Below are positions 1 through 7,371 of a stretch of 33,597 bases of DNA, piece by piece. A model generated the notes under the pieces. It made no database searches. It saw only the letters and a program-made list of their open reading frames with translations, and was not told the origin of the DNA. Numbering within the stretch: the first letter of the stretch is position 1; each line of letters begins with the position of its first letter. This DNA is from Clostridia bacterium (GTDB lineage: Bacteria > Bacillota > Clostridia > Oscillospirales > CAG-272): NCBI GenBank assembly GCA_017550315.1, contig JAFZPN010000156.1, positions 1 through 33,597 of the forward strand, written 5' to 3'. The position numbers and the translations under genes were made by a program.

Positions 1-24
1 AGAGACACGCGAGGTGTCTCTTTC
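1..24. terminator. Hairpin with T-rich flank beside the tRNA pair
   Basis: An 8-bp stem (1-8 with 14-21, loop 9-13) is followed on the plus strand by TTTCTCTTT. It lies 12 nt past the 3' end of tRNA-Tyr, so it may end the minus-strand tRNA transcript or a plus-strand transcript arriving from the left. The left part is cut by the window edge, so the direction cannot be decided. Confidence 0.4.
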
Positions 25-32
25 TCTTTGGA

Positions 33-114
33 TGGGGGAAGGTGGATTCGAACCACCGAAGGCGGTGCCAGCAGATTTACAGTCTGTCCCCTTTGGCCAC
101 TCGGGAATTCCCCC
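33..114 (-). tRNA. tRNA-Tyr (anticodon GTA)
   Basis: On the minus strand the acceptor strands GGGGGAA (114-108) and TTCCCCC (40-34) pair, with an A discriminator at 33. The anticodon arm CAGA-CTGTAAA-TCTG carries GTA and the T arm is GGTGG-TTCGAAT-CCACC. Total length of 82 nt with an enlarged variable region is as expected for bacterial tRNA-Tyr. CCA is not encoded. It is co-oriented with tRNA-Thr 39 nt upstream and probably shares its transcript. Confidence 0.95.
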
Positions 115-153
115 TTATGAGGCAGTCCGGCGTTTATGCGCGAACTGCGTTCA

Positions 154-225
154 AGCTGGTGATCGGAGTCGAACCAACAACCTGCTGATTACAAATCAGC
201 TGCTCTGCCATTGAGCCACACCAGC
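154..225 (-). tRNA. tRNA-Thr (anticodon TGT)
   Basis: Minus strand: acceptor GCTGGTG (225-219) pairs with CACCAGC (161-155). The D arm contains GGCTCAATGGCAGAGC and the anticodon loop within CTGATTTGTAATCAG gives TGT, reading ACA. The T arm is GTTGG-TTCGACT-CCGAT, with one weak pair. CCA is not encoded. It is the first gene of the tRNA pair, about 32 nt after the predicted transcription start. Confidence 0.93.
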
Positions 226-263
226 GTCTATCCAAGCCCGATTTCCCGGCTGAATGCCTGTTT

Positions 264-292
264 ATTATATCACTCCAGCCCTCCTTTGTCAA
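264..292 (-). promoter_or_regulatory. Consensus sigma-A promoter of the tRNA operon
   Basis: Minus strand shows TTGACA (292-287), a 17-nt spacer and TATAAT (269-264), a perfect match to the housekeeping consensus. Transcription would start near 257 and run through tRNA-Thr and tRNA-Tyr. A maximal-strength promoter fits stable RNA genes. Confidence 0.9.
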
Positions 293-415
293 GGCCTTTG
301 CGGGAAATTTTTCGCGCGCAGATGCCGTCCGTCCGTGAATCGGCACAAATTCGTCCTTCGCTCTTTGTTCATTCTGACAAAGTTTCGCCGGAGGAAAAAC
401 TTTTTCAAAAAAAGC

Positions 416-447
416 GGGACAAACGGGGCCGCTGAAACGTCTATAAG
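416..447 (+). promoter_or_regulatory. Possible promoter of the ECF sigma operon
   Basis: A CGTCTATAAG segment (438-447) lies about 57 nt before the sigma-factor start, with GGGACA at 416-421. The CGTC next to the -10 resembles ECF-type -10 elements, which would fit autoregulation. The 20-nt spacing from GGGACA is poor, so the -35 is uncertain. Nothing else is seen in 293-503. Confidence 0.25.
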
Positions 448-503
448 GGTGAACGGAGCGGCGTACGGGCTCCGGCGTAAATTCAAAACAAGGAGGGGCG
501 GCC

Positions 504-1139
504 ATGCTGGAAGCGCTGTTCAGAGGGCGCGCGCTGCGGGACGACGCGGCAGACAAAGAAGAAAACTCGGCCGAGACGATCTTTCAGGCGTACCGGAACG
601 CGATGTTCTATACCGCGCGGGACATCCTCGGCGACGACTGGGCGGCGGAGGACGCGGTGATGGACGCGCTCGAGAAGATCTGCGCGCATCCCGAAGCCTT
701 CGACGGACTGCCGGAGGTGCGGCGCAGGCGGCTTGTCATGCGGATCACCGAAAACGCGGCGCTCGATCGCCGCAGACAGCGGACCAGGCGCGCGGCGCGG
801 GAAATGCTCGGCCCTCCGGATGCAGGCGGTTCGGAGGACGGATCCGATCTGCCGGAGGGCGACTGGCTCGACGGCATGAGCGACGGGGTGAGCGCGGAGG
901 ACGCGTATTTCCTCGCCGAGGCGTTCGGGTCGCTCGCCGAAGCGGTAGAGGGGCTTCCCGCGAAATACCGGGACGCGGTGCGCCTGCGGTACGGCGAAGG
1001 ATGCACGAACGCGGAAATCGCGCGGTTATACGGGATTTCCGAGAGCACGGTGTCCACCCGGCTGGAGAGGGCGCGGACGATGCTGCGGCGGTGGCTGGAA
1101 CAGGCCGGCCCCGGATCAGAGAAAGGAGAAAACGAATGA
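504..1139 (+). CDS. ECF-type RNA polymerase sigma factor
   Basis: This 211-aa protein has sigma-70 region 2 at about residues 24-95 (YRNAMFYTARDILGDDWAAED and the following helix) and region 4 at about 148-200, where GCTNAEIARLYGISESTVSTR is a clear helix-turn-helix. Regions 1 and 3 are absent, as in ECF sigmas. An acidic Gly/Asp-rich linker (about 108-135) joins the two. It would direct RNA polymerase to a specific promoter set. ATG at 504 has AGGAGG at 491-496. The stop overlaps the next start as ATGA, so translation is probably coupled to the membrane protein, the usual sigma/anti-sigma arrangement. The signal sensed is unknown. Confidence 0.9.
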   Translation: MLEALFRGRALRDDAADKEENSAETIFQAYRNAMFYTARDILGDDWAAEDAVMDALEKICAHPEAFDGLPEVRRRRLVMRITENAALDRRRQRTRRAAREMLGPPDAGGSEDGSDLPEGDWLDGMSDGVSAEDAYFLAEAFGSLAEAVEGLPAKYRDAVRLRYGEGCTNAEIARLYGISESTVSTRLERARTMLRRWLEQAGPGSEKGENE

Positions 1140-2233
1140 AACATACCTATACGGACGAAGAACTGCTCCGGGAGGCGGGGGAGATCCTCGCAGAGGGGCA
1201 GCTTGCGGAATTTGAGCGGCGGATGGAGGAGGAGCCCGGGCACCGGTACTCCGCGCGGTTCGAGCGGCGTCGGAAGAAGCTCTTTGCAAAGAGCGCCCGC
1301 ACGGAATCGAGGGGCACATCCGCGTCTGGCAGACGGTGGAGCGTGCGGACGGCGGCGATCCTCGCGGCGCTGGCGTTCCTGTCCGTCACGGCGATAGCGG
1401 CCGGGCCGATCGCGGATATGATCCGTACGCGCACGACGGCGAAGCGCCTGGACGACGGGCGGTTTGAAGTGACGGTCGAGCGGAACGAGGACGAAGACTG
1501 GATCGAGATCGGCACGGAACCGACATACCTGCCGGAGGGATACGAAGAGCTTTACCGCGAAGGGGAGGGCCATATTTATTATGCGCGCCCGAACGAGAGC
1601 CGGAGCGTGATCGAATTTGAGCGGCGGCCGTTCGGGGAGGGGACCGTCTATTACGACGAGAACGGGACCATTCTCTCCGACCGCACGGAACCGGTTCAGG
1701 TCGGTCCCTACGAAGGCATCATTCTGTATGCCGACAACGCGGAGAAAAACAACGGCGAGAGCGCGAATGTCATCTGGTGGGATTCCGTCTATATGTACCG
1801 GGTGAGTGCGTTCGTCACCGATCCGCCGGACCCGTCCGCGTATATCCGGCCTACGGTTCCGCTCCCGGTCGAAGAACTGTTGAAGGTCGCGCGGAGCGTG
1901 AGCAAGGACCCGGTCGCGGCGGCGGATGAAGAGTTTCTCTTCGGTTTTATCCCGGAGCCGGAGGAGGAGCCTGTGACGGGAGGTTTGTGTCCACGCTGCG
2001 GAAAACGGGAACTCGAACTTGTTCCCGGCGAAACGGTGCGGACCGATCCTTCGTCGCCGGACAGTCAGCCTTATACAACGGAGGAAGCCTGTGACGATCC
2101 GACGCATCCCGAAGGTTGCTGGGTAACGGTGACATATGTGTGGGACGAATGGGAATGCCCGAATCCGCAGTGCGGGTATCACGCATCCGGTTCCACCATG
2201 CACGAGGAGACAAGGACGCACGGCGCGGAATAA
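1136..2233 (+). CDS. DUF4367-type membrane protein, putative anti-sigma partner
   Basis: The 365-aa product has a charged cytoplasmic N-terminus (1-68), one membrane segment (about 71-92) and an extracytoplasmic domain with YLPEGYEE and IIWW-like motifs typical of DUF4367 partners of clostridial ECF sigmas. The likely role is holding or modulating the upstream sigma factor at the membrane. ATG 1136 overlaps the sigma stop by 4 nt and AAAGGAG at 1122-1128 supplies the ribosome site. The C-terminal ~85 residues carry two cysteine pairs (C285/C288 and C341/C346) in a zinc-ribbon-like layout, an unusual extension. No classical zinc-binding anti-sigma HxxxCxxC motif is seen near the N-terminus, so the anti-sigma role rests mainly on gene order. 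Confidence 0.75.
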   Translation: MKHTYTDEELLREAGEILAEGQLAEFERRMEEEPGHRYSARFERRRKKLFAKSARTESRGTSASGRRWSVRTAAILAALAFLSVTAIAAGPIADMIRTRTTAKRLDDGRFEVTVERNEDEDWIEIGTEPTYLPEGYEELYREGEGHIYYARPNESRSVIEFERRPFGEGTVYYDENGTILSDRTEPVQVGPYEGIILYADNAEKNNGESANVIWWDSVYMYRVSAFVTDPPDPSAYIRPTVPLPVEELLKVARSVSKDPVAAADEEFLFGFIPEPEEEPVTGGLCPRCGKRELELVPGETVRTDPSSPDSQPYTTEEACDDPTHPEGCWVTVTYVWDEWECPNPQCGYHASGSTMHEETRTHGAE

Positions 2234-2252
2234 TCACACGGTCGATAAAACG

Positions 2253-2282
2253 AAACAGCCCCCCTCGCGAGGGGCTGTTTTT
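2253..2282. terminator. Bidirectional rho-independent terminator
   Basis: A 10-bp stem (2253-2262 with 2271-2280) of AAACAGCCCC/GGGGCTGTTT is followed by five T on the plus strand and a T-rich run on the minus strand. It lies between the convergent DUF4367 gene and the YbaK-family gene and can serve both. Confidence 0.9.
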
Positions 2283-2304
2283 CGTTGTATGTGCGGCGGG
2301 AACC

Positions 2305-2781
2305 TCACTCCGTCTCCCATCCCTTGCAGACGTCGACCCACGCCGCGGACGCCGAGACGCGCTCAAGCTCGCCGGGCGTCATCTCGATGGCGCTGTTGCT
2401 GCTCCCGCAGGCGGGGAAGACCGTCTCGAAGCGCTTCAGGGACACGTCGAGATAGACGGTCACGCCGTCCTTCACGCCGAAGGGACAGACGCCGCCCACT
2501 TCATGGCCGATGAGCGCGGCAGCCTCGTCCGGGGTCAGCATCTTCGCCTTCGCGCCGAACTGCGCCTTGTATTTCGCGTTGTCGATCTTCGCGTCCCCGG
2601 CGGCGACGATCAGGATGGGGGAATCCTTCACGGAGAAGGACAGGGTCTTCGCGATCCTGCACGGCGCGCATCCAAGAGCCCCGGCTGCGAGCTCGACGGT
2701 CGCGCTGGATGATGGTAGCACCCGGATCCGGTCGGCGATGCCGAAGGACGAAAGATAGGTTCTGACAGCTTCTATGGACAT
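2305..2781 (-). CDS. YbaK/EbsC-family aminoacyl-tRNA deacylase-like protein
   Basis: The 158-aa product covers a whole YbaK/EbsC domain: a conserved lysine in RIAKTLSF (K45), GDAKIDNAK at 62-70 and the GGVCPFG motif at 96-102. Family members hydrolyse mischarged aminoacyl-tRNAs, notably Cys- or Ala-tRNA(Pro), in the cytoplasm; the exact substrate cannot be read here. The start at 2781 has AGGAGG 7 nt upstream. It follows the LuxC gene by 21 nt on the same strand, so the two are probably co-transcribed, although no functional link is known. It ends at the bidirectional terminator. Confidence 0.88.
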   Translation of the reverse strand: MSIEAVRTYLSSFGIADRIRVLPSSSATVELAAGALGCAPCRIAKTLSFSVKDSPILIVAAGDAKIDNAKYKAQFGAKAKMLTPDEAAALIGHEVGGVCPFGVKDGVTVYLDVSLKRFETVFPACGSSNSAIEMTPGELERVSASAAWVDVCKGWETE

Positions 2782-2802
2782 GGGAAACCTCCTGAATCTT
2801 CG

Positions 2803-4074
2803 TTATTTCTCGATATCGACGATCCGCGTACAGCGCCGGAGCGGGAACTCCCCGTCATGCGCCTCGCCCGGGAAGGATGCCGAGAGATCCCCCGCTCGCC
2901 TCACGCGGTTCACGCCGGCGCGGAGCAGCACCTCCGTCAGGGAGGCGCGGTCCTGTACCGGGCAGAGCAGGGCGGCCGTCTGGAGGGTCCCCTTCGCCGT
3001 GCGCAGGACCGGGAGCAGATTGGCCCGCGGCAGCCGCTTCACGAGGACGTTCCCCCAGAGCGGCGAGATCTCGAGCGCGGAATCGGTTTTCAGGATCAGG
3101 GAACAGTCGGCGGAGCCCCTTAAAACCTCCCCGGACTCCCGTTCCCCGAGCGCTTCGGCCAGCTCCCGGCAGCGGCGCCGCGTGGTGATCCGGGCCATCG
3201 CGCCGAGGTCCGTCACCGGGTGCGCCGCCATCGCCCGGTCCAGATGCGGCAGGAACCGGTCCGCAAACGCACGGAGATCCGGCATCGACGCGGTGTCGAG
3301 GTAGATCACCTGCGCCGAGGAGCAGAGGAGCTGTTTCGTCCCGGCGATGTGGGAGGCAAGAGCGGCGAGCTCTTCGTCCGAGGGCGTGCCGCTGACATAC
3401 GCGAAGCCGAGGCGGTGGCCCCATTCGATGAGCTTGACGCCGGGCGGTGCGAGCGCGCGGACGGCCGTGATCGCCGTCTCTCCTCCCCAGACGACGATCC
3501 CGTCCGCCATCATGGCCATCTTCCGCATGGCCTCCGTGTCGGTCGAGGGGGTGTCGAACACCGCGACGAAATCGCCGATCAGGGGCTCTTCCCGGATCAG
3601 GGCGGAGAGGATCTCCACGGTGACGCCGTCGTCCGCCGAGGGGAGCTTGAGGATGTTGAAATTCCCCGTGAGCAATCCCTCGACGACCGAGTAGGCCGGG
3701 AGGCCGTCCATGTTGCCCGCCGCGATGTGGAAAAGGGTCCCGAGCGGCCGGCGTTCTTGCCGGATCGGGCTCGTGGGATCATCGCGCAGCGGCTCTCCGA
3801 GCTCGTTTTTGAGTCGGGCTTCGAGCGCGCTGCGGGACATGAGGCGGACGGCAAGGGCGCGGTACTCCTCCACCTCCTCCGGCGAGGCGACGCGGGCGAT
3901 CACCGGGTCGAATTCCCCGGCGGCGATGCGGGACCCGAGACGGTCGACCGCTTGGATGACAGCCTCGGGCGGGAGGGTCATGGTCGCGCGCACGCGGTTG
4001 ATATAGGATTCGAGATGCGCGAGGATCGCGTCCTGCCGCGCAGAATCGAAAAGGGCAGACTTATATAGGATCAT
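2803..4074 (-). CDS. LuxC-family acyl-CoA reductase
   Basis: The 423-aa product matches the LuxC fold of fatty-acyl reductases, relatives of aldehyde dehydrogenases. The PLGTLFHIAAGN stretch (110-121) and VVWGG (194-198) form the nucleotide-binding part. TKQLLCSSAQ places the catalytic cysteine at C251, where the acyl group would form a thioester before NADPH reduction to an aldehyde. In luminous bacteria LuxC works with LuxE and LuxD; here the LuxE-type gene lies directly upstream and no luxAB or luxD is present. GGAGG precedes the ATG by 5 nt. Repeat R1 fills the 164-nt gap to the LuxE gene. The physiological aldehyde is unknown. Confidence 0.85.
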   Translation of the reverse strand: MILYKSALFDSARQDAILAHLESYINRVRATMTLPPEAVIQAVDRLGSRIAAGEFDPVIARVASPEEVEEYRALAVRLMSRSALEARLKNELGEPLRDDPTSPIRQERRPLGTLFHIAAGNMDGLPAYSVVEGLLTGNFNILKLPSADDGVTVEILSALIREEPLIGDFVAVFDTPSTDTEAMRKMAMMADGIVVWGGETAITAVRALAPPGVKLIEWGHRLGFAYVSGTPSDEELAALASHIAGTKQLLCSSAQVIYLDTASMPDLRAFADRFLPHLDRAMAAHPVTDLGAMARITTRRRCRELAEALGERESGEVLRGSADCSLILKTDSALEISPLWGNVLVKRLPRANLLPVLRTAKGTLQTAALLCPVQDRASLTEVLLRAGVNRVRRAGDLSASFPGEAHDGEFPLRRCTRIVDIEK

Positions 4075-4094
4075 GGGAACCTCCGGAGGGAAGG

Positions 4095-4260
4095 AAGAGT
4101 AAAGAACGAATAGTGAACAGAGAATAGTGAATAGTTGTTGTAGAAAACGCTGCGCGTTTTCAAGAAAAACAAAGGCTATCCGAGCGTTTGATGGATTTGA
4201 AACCCGTGCAGCGGGTTTCCTCCACAGTTATTCACTTTTCACTTTTCTCTTTTCACTCTT
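4095..4260. repeat. Structured intergenic element R1
   Basis: The left end contains 7-nt units such as AGTGAAC, AGAGAAT and AGTGAAT (about 4101-4137). The right end has their complements ATTCACT, TTTCACT, TTTCTCT, TTTCACT (4230-4257). Between them lie two hairpins, 4143-4161 (GAAAACGC/GCGTTTTC) and 4199-4219 (GAAACCCG/CGGGTTTC). From 4131 it is about 95 % identical by eye to R2 in the same orientation. It contains the last codons and stop of the LuxE gene. Confidence 0.85.
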
Positions 4261-5399
4261 CCATATTCCTTCTCACTTTCTGTGCCTTTCAGTATCTCCT
4301 CCGCTCCCGCGGCGCAGGTGCGGATCTCCTCCATGCCGGCGCGGCCGAGGAGCTCGAGGGTCGGGGACGTGATCCCGCAGCCGCACTCTTCGCCGGGATG
4401 CAGGATGCCGAGGTCGTCGGTCAGGACGGAGAGGAGGGGCGTGGCGCGGATCAGGGGGCTGATGAGATTGACCAGGCCCGGGTACCCCATCGGAAGAGGT
4501 TCGAGCGTCTTTACATCGCGGATGAGGACGCGGGAATAGACGGGGACGTGGAAGCGGTGGTTCCGGCAGTCGCAGTACAGGATCGGATGCTCCGCCGCGC
4601 CGTAGCTCTCCGCGATCGCCTCCTCCGGGATGCCGAGGACGCGTTCGGCGAGCGCGTAGAGGACGGTTTTGTCGACCGCCTCGCGCCAGAACTGCTTCCA
4701 GCCGCCGCCGAGCATGATGCTCGATCCCCGCGGGAGCCGGACCCGGATGCCCCGCTCATCCATCTTTTTGAGCGTGAAGTACGTATAGGCCGGGAAGCCG
4801 ATGAAGCGCGTGGGATGAGGGGAGGCGGCGTGCCGGACGATCGCGCGGATCACGCCGTCGAGGTCCGGGACATAGCGGCTGTTTTCCCAGCGGAGGGCGA
4901 AGGTGCGGTCGAGGGCGGGCGCGAGGAAGGTGTATCCGTAGGCGGTCTTCGCGGCGGCCATGGCGTTCTCGCGCCGCGGCATGTAGCCGAAGACGATATA
5001 GTGGCAGGGGCGGGGGGAGAGCAGGGAACGCGGGGCGGCGACCTTCGCGATCATGGAGAGGCCGCAGAAGCACGCGCCCCAGTCGAGGCCGATCTCGCTC
5101 GCGCGGCCTCCGGTGCCCGAGGACGTGGCGCGGATCGGGGTATGGAGCCGGTCCGCCGGCATGGTCCGCAGGCGATGCGTTTTGAGGAAGGCCGTGGGGA
5201 TCGCCGGGATGCGCGCGAGGTCGCCGATCGCGTCAAGATCGTCGGGGGAGAAGCGGGCGGCATCGAGGAGAGTGCGGTAGGCGGGGCAATGCGCGGCGTG
5301 ATAGGCGGCGCACTCCCGCGCGGCGTCGGTGAACAGCGCGTCCGTGGAGGCCGTGTCATAGGGGTCGGGCCAGCGGAAGAGACGGGAACGATAGGACAT
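4239..5399 (-). CDS. LuxE-family acyl-protein synthetase
   Basis: The 386-aa product resembles LuxE (acyl-protein synthetase/acyl-CoA reductase-linked family), which activates a fatty acid as acyl-AMP and passes it through an acyl-enzyme to LuxC. The ATP-binding motif TSSGTGG is at 92-98, LGGGWK at about 231 and AESYGAAEH near 270, with YPGLVNLISP further on; a CGCG pair lies near the C-terminus. GGAGG precedes the ATG by 6 nt. The last residues (about GRVKREK) and the stop codon are encoded by repeat R1, so the natural C-terminus has been altered or extended by the element. The gene is bracketed by R1 and R2 as direct repeats. Confidence 0.82.
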   Translation of the reverse strand: MSYRSRLFRWPDPYDTASTDALFTDAARECAAYHAAHCPAYRTLLDAARFSPDDLDAIGDLARIPAIPTAFLKTHRLRTMPADRLHTPIRATSSGTGGRASEIGLDWGACFCGLSMIAKVAAPRSLLSPRPCHYIVFGYMPRRENAMAAAKTAYGYTFLAPALDRTFALRWENSRYVPDLDGVIRAIVRHAASPHPTRFIGFPAYTYFTLKKMDERGIRVRLPRGSSIMLGGGWKQFWREAVDKTVLYALAERVLGIPEEAIAESYGAAEHPILYCDCRNHRFHVPVYSRVLIRDVKTLEPLPMGYPGLVNLISPLIRATPLLSVLTDDLGILHPGEECGCGITSPTLELLGRAGMEEIRTCAAGAEEILKGTESEKEYGRVKREK

Positions 5400-5460
5400 G
5401 GCGGACCTCCGGCAAGCAAATTACGGTGGGCGAGGCAAAAAACGCTGCGCGTGTTCGGGA

Positions 5461-5619
5461 AGAGAATAGGGAAGAACGAATAGTGAATAGTTGTTGTAGA
5501 AAACGCTGCGCGTTTTCAAGAAAATCAAAGGCTATCCGAGCGTTTGATTGATTTGAAACCCGTGCAGCGGGTTTCTTCCGCAGTTATTCACTTTTCGCTT
5601 TTCTCTTTTCACTTTTCTT
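5461..5619. repeat. Structured intergenic element R2
   Basis: A close copy of R1 in direct orientation: hairpins at 5499-5517 and 5555-5575 have the same stems, and the right end reads ATTCACT, TTTCGCT, TTTCTCT, TTTCACT. Its left heptad array is 14 nt (two units) shorter than that of R1. It lies between the LuxE start and the 3' end of the HTH gene; 5400-5460 holds only the LuxE ribosome site and no clear promoter. Confidence 0.85.
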
Positions 5620-5658
5620 TGCCTCTTACCCACTTATTCTATCACATTCCGGAACGAT

Positions 5659-6012
5659 TTACAACCCCCCTCCCCACACGGCGAGGGCGACCTTTTCGAG
5701 GATGCGGCGGCGTTTGCGGTAGACGCTGCTCTTCTCCATCGCGCACGCGGCGCAGACCTCGCCGAGATCGGACTCCGGGGAGAGAAAGAGACAGTCCGCG
5801 ACCTTGCGCTCCTCCGGGGTGAGCAGGGAGAGCGCGCGCTCGGCAGCCTCCACGCTGTCCCGCAGGCCCGCCCGCTTGACGCGCAGGATCCGCCGGTCCC
5901 TGCGTGTGAGCGGCGTCTCGGCGAGGGAATCGTAATAGACGAGCGCGCTTTCCATGTACGGCAGCTCCCGCAGAAGCTTTTCCGCGCGCCGGAGGTCAGT
6001 TTTGGAGATCAT
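5659..6012 (-). CDS. Sigma-region-4-like HTH protein, phage late-regulator-like
   Basis: This is a 117-aa basic protein. An N-terminal helical part precedes LLTPEERKVADCLFLSPESD and a helix-turn-helix (about 83-105, with EVCAACAMEKSSVYRKRRRI) like sigma region 4 and the ArpU/RinA group of phage late-gene activators. It would bind DNA in the cytoplasm. The start at 6012 has AGGAGG 5 nt upstream and overlaps the end of the zinc-ribbon gene by 17 nt, so the two form one unit. Assignment to the ArpU/RinA group is an inference from size and HTH shape; a host regulator remains possible. Confidence 0.6.
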   Translation of the reverse strand: MISKTDLRRAEKLLRELPYMESALVYYDSLAETPLTRRDRRILRVKRAGLRDSVEAAERALSLLTPEERKVADCLFLSPESDLGEVCAACAMEKSSVYRKRRRILEKVALAVWGGGL

Positions 6013-6208
6013 CGGGGCCTCCTGTCTTGCGGGGTGTCGCGGGCTTTCGGATGCGCGGGATCTCGGGCGGGGCGGGCCGGCATACGGTCAGAGCGGCACG
6101 GACGCAGGCGCAGCAGTAGGTCCTGCCGCCGAGCTCGTAGACCGTGTCGCCGTCGTACAGCCATTCGCCGCACGCCGCGCAGATCCGGAGGGGTACGTTT
6201 TGAATCAT
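5996..6208 (-). CDS. Small zinc-ribbon protein
   Basis: A 70-aa protein with CAACGEW (C11/C14 region) and CCACV forming two CxxC knuckles around GGRTY, followed by a proline/arginine-rich tail. A single structural zinc is likely; the function is not recognised. An in-frame GTG at 6220 would add four residues, but ATG at 6208 has GGAGG at 6214-6218 with ideal spacing and is preferred. It is the first gene after the consensus promoter at 6239-6267 and overlaps the HTH gene. Small zinc-ribbon proteins of this kind are common in phage regulatory regions. Confidence 0.6.
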   Translation of the reverse strand: MIQNVPLRICAACGEWLYDGDTVYELGGRTYCCACVRAALTVCRPAPPEIPRIRKPATPRKTGGPDDLQN

Positions 6209-6238
6209 GTGAACCTCCACGGTGCAATTATTGATACT

Positions 6239-6267
6239 ATTATACCATGAGTAAATGCGTTTGTCAA
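6239..6267 (-). promoter_or_regulatory. Consensus sigma-A promoter of the zinc-ribbon/HTH pair
   Basis: Minus strand: TTGACA (6267-6262), 17-nt spacer, TATAAT (6244-6239). Transcription would start near 6232, leaving a 24-nt leader before the ATG at 6208. It is a perfect consensus match, implying strong expression unless an unseen repressor acts. Confidence 0.88.
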
Positions 6268-6360
6268 GAGGGCCTCGGAAAATCCCGCGGAAGGGGGCCG
6301 GTGTGCGAGAGATGCATAAGGGAGGCGCGTTTTTTCGCCCGAGATTTAGGGGATTCGATA

Positions 6361-6389
6361 TTGTATCGCGGCGGGGTTTGTGCTAAAAT
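6361..6389 (+). promoter_or_regulatory. Promoter of the PHP phosphatase gene
   Basis: TTGTAT (6361-6366), 17-nt spacer and TAAAAT (6384-6389) give a good sigma-A promoter with start near 6396, about 46 nt before the ATG. It is divergent from the promoter at 6239-6267. Confidence 0.7.
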
Positions 6390-6441
6390 AGGGCATGGAA
6401 AGCGCGGGCGACGGATCCGCGCGGGAAACGGAGGATATCCC

Positions 6442-7230
6442 ATGGGAATGATCTGCAATCTGCATGCGCACACGGTCCGCTGCAACCACGCCAGCGGGAC
6501 GGAGCGGGAATACATCGAGCGCGCCGTCGCGGCGGGCATGAAAATCTACGGCTTCGCGGATCACGCGCCGTATCCGTTCCCGGAGGGGTACTATTCCGGC
6601 TTCCGGATGCGTCCCGAGCAGCAGGCGGACTATGTCGAGACGCTCCTCGCGCTCCGGGAGGAATACCGGGGGATCATCGATATCCAAATCGGCTACGAGG
6701 CGGAATACTATCCGAAGTTCTTCGCCGACTTTCTCGCGATGGTGCGGGAATACCCGATCGACTATCTGATCCTCGGCCAGCACTTCCTCGAAAACGAGAT
6801 GGAGGGGAAGTATTCGGGCCGCACCTCGGACGACGAGGATTATCTTGCCGCATACGTCGATCAGGTGATCGAGGGGATCGGGACGGGTGTCTTCACCTGT
6901 GTGGCGCACCCGGATCTGATGAACTACACAGGCCCGCAGGCGATTTTCGACAGGCACTATACCCGCCTGATCGAAGCGGCGAAAGCGGCCCGGATCCCGC
7001 TCGAGATCAACCTGCTCGGGATCCGGGATCACCGGGCCTATCCGCATGAGCGGTTCTTTGCGCTGTGCGGGGAGATCGGCGCGGAGGTCTGCATCGGATG
7101 CGACGCGCATCAGGCCGAGGTCGCGGTGGATGAGCCGTCGTACCGGATCGCGATGGAGATGGCGGAGAAGTTCGGCCTCTCGGTGAACGAGGCGCCGGCG
7201 CTGGTGCCGGTGAGGGGAATGAAGAATTAA
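6442..7230 (+). CDS. PHP-family phosphatase, HisJ/HisK-like histidinol-phosphatase
   Basis: The 262-aa product shows the PHP metal ligands in order: LHAHT (8-10), FADHAPYPF, the GYEAEY glutamate, GQHFLE, VAHPDL and CDAHQ near the C-terminus. Trinuclear-metal PHP phosphatases of this length are usually annotated as histidinol-phosphatase, the step from histidinol phosphate to histidinol. No other his gene is nearby, so another small phosphoester substrate is possible. ATG 6442 is chosen because GGAGG sits at 6430-6434 and a promoter lies upstream; the frame stays open further upstream without a ribosome site. The stop TAA falls inside the GAATGAA heptad array, so the last residues are repeat-encoded. 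Confidence 0.85.
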   Translation: MGMICNLHAHTVRCNHASGTEREYIERAVAAGMKIYGFADHAPYPFPEGYYSGFRMRPEQQADYVETLLALREEYRGIIDIQIGYEAEYYPKFFADFLAMVREYPIDYLILGQHFLENEMEGKYSGRTSDDEDYLAAYVDQVIEGIGTGVFTCVAHPDLMNYTGPQAIFDRHYTRLIEAAKAARIPLEINLLGIRDHRAYPHERFFALCGEIGAEVCIGCDAHQAEVAVDEPSYRIAMEMAEKFGLSVNEAPALVPVRGMKN

Positions 7231-7296
7231 GAATGAAGAATGAAGAATGACAGTGTGAAGCAAGAGGAAGAAGTTATGAAGGAAACAGCTTCCTTT
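7217..7296. repeat. Heptad array of the GAATGAA type (R6)
   Basis: Five 7-nt units in a row: GAATGAA, GAATTAA, GAATGAA, GAATGAA, GAATGAC (7217-7251). A hairpin follows (AAGGAA 7279-7284 with TTCCTT 7290-7295). The phosphatase stop codon is the TAA of unit 2. No matching inverted array is seen before the EamA start, so it looks like a half element. The rest of 7297-7371 shows no promoter I can defend. Confidence 0.7.
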
Positions 7297-7371
7297 CGAC
7301 CGCAGGCGAAGCCGCGCATTAGCCGGAAAAAACAAGCCAACCATAAAACAACAGAAATCAGGTGACCCATC

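Noticed and set aside
254..1135. Upstream extension of the DUF4367 frame and antisense frames over the sigma gene
   Set aside because: The extension overlaps the whole sigma gene in another frame; ATG 1136 with its ribosome site and the ATGA overlap gives the natural start.
7217..7251. Heptad arrays as a possible CRISPR array
   Set aside because: Units are 7 nt with no spacers, and no cas genes are present.
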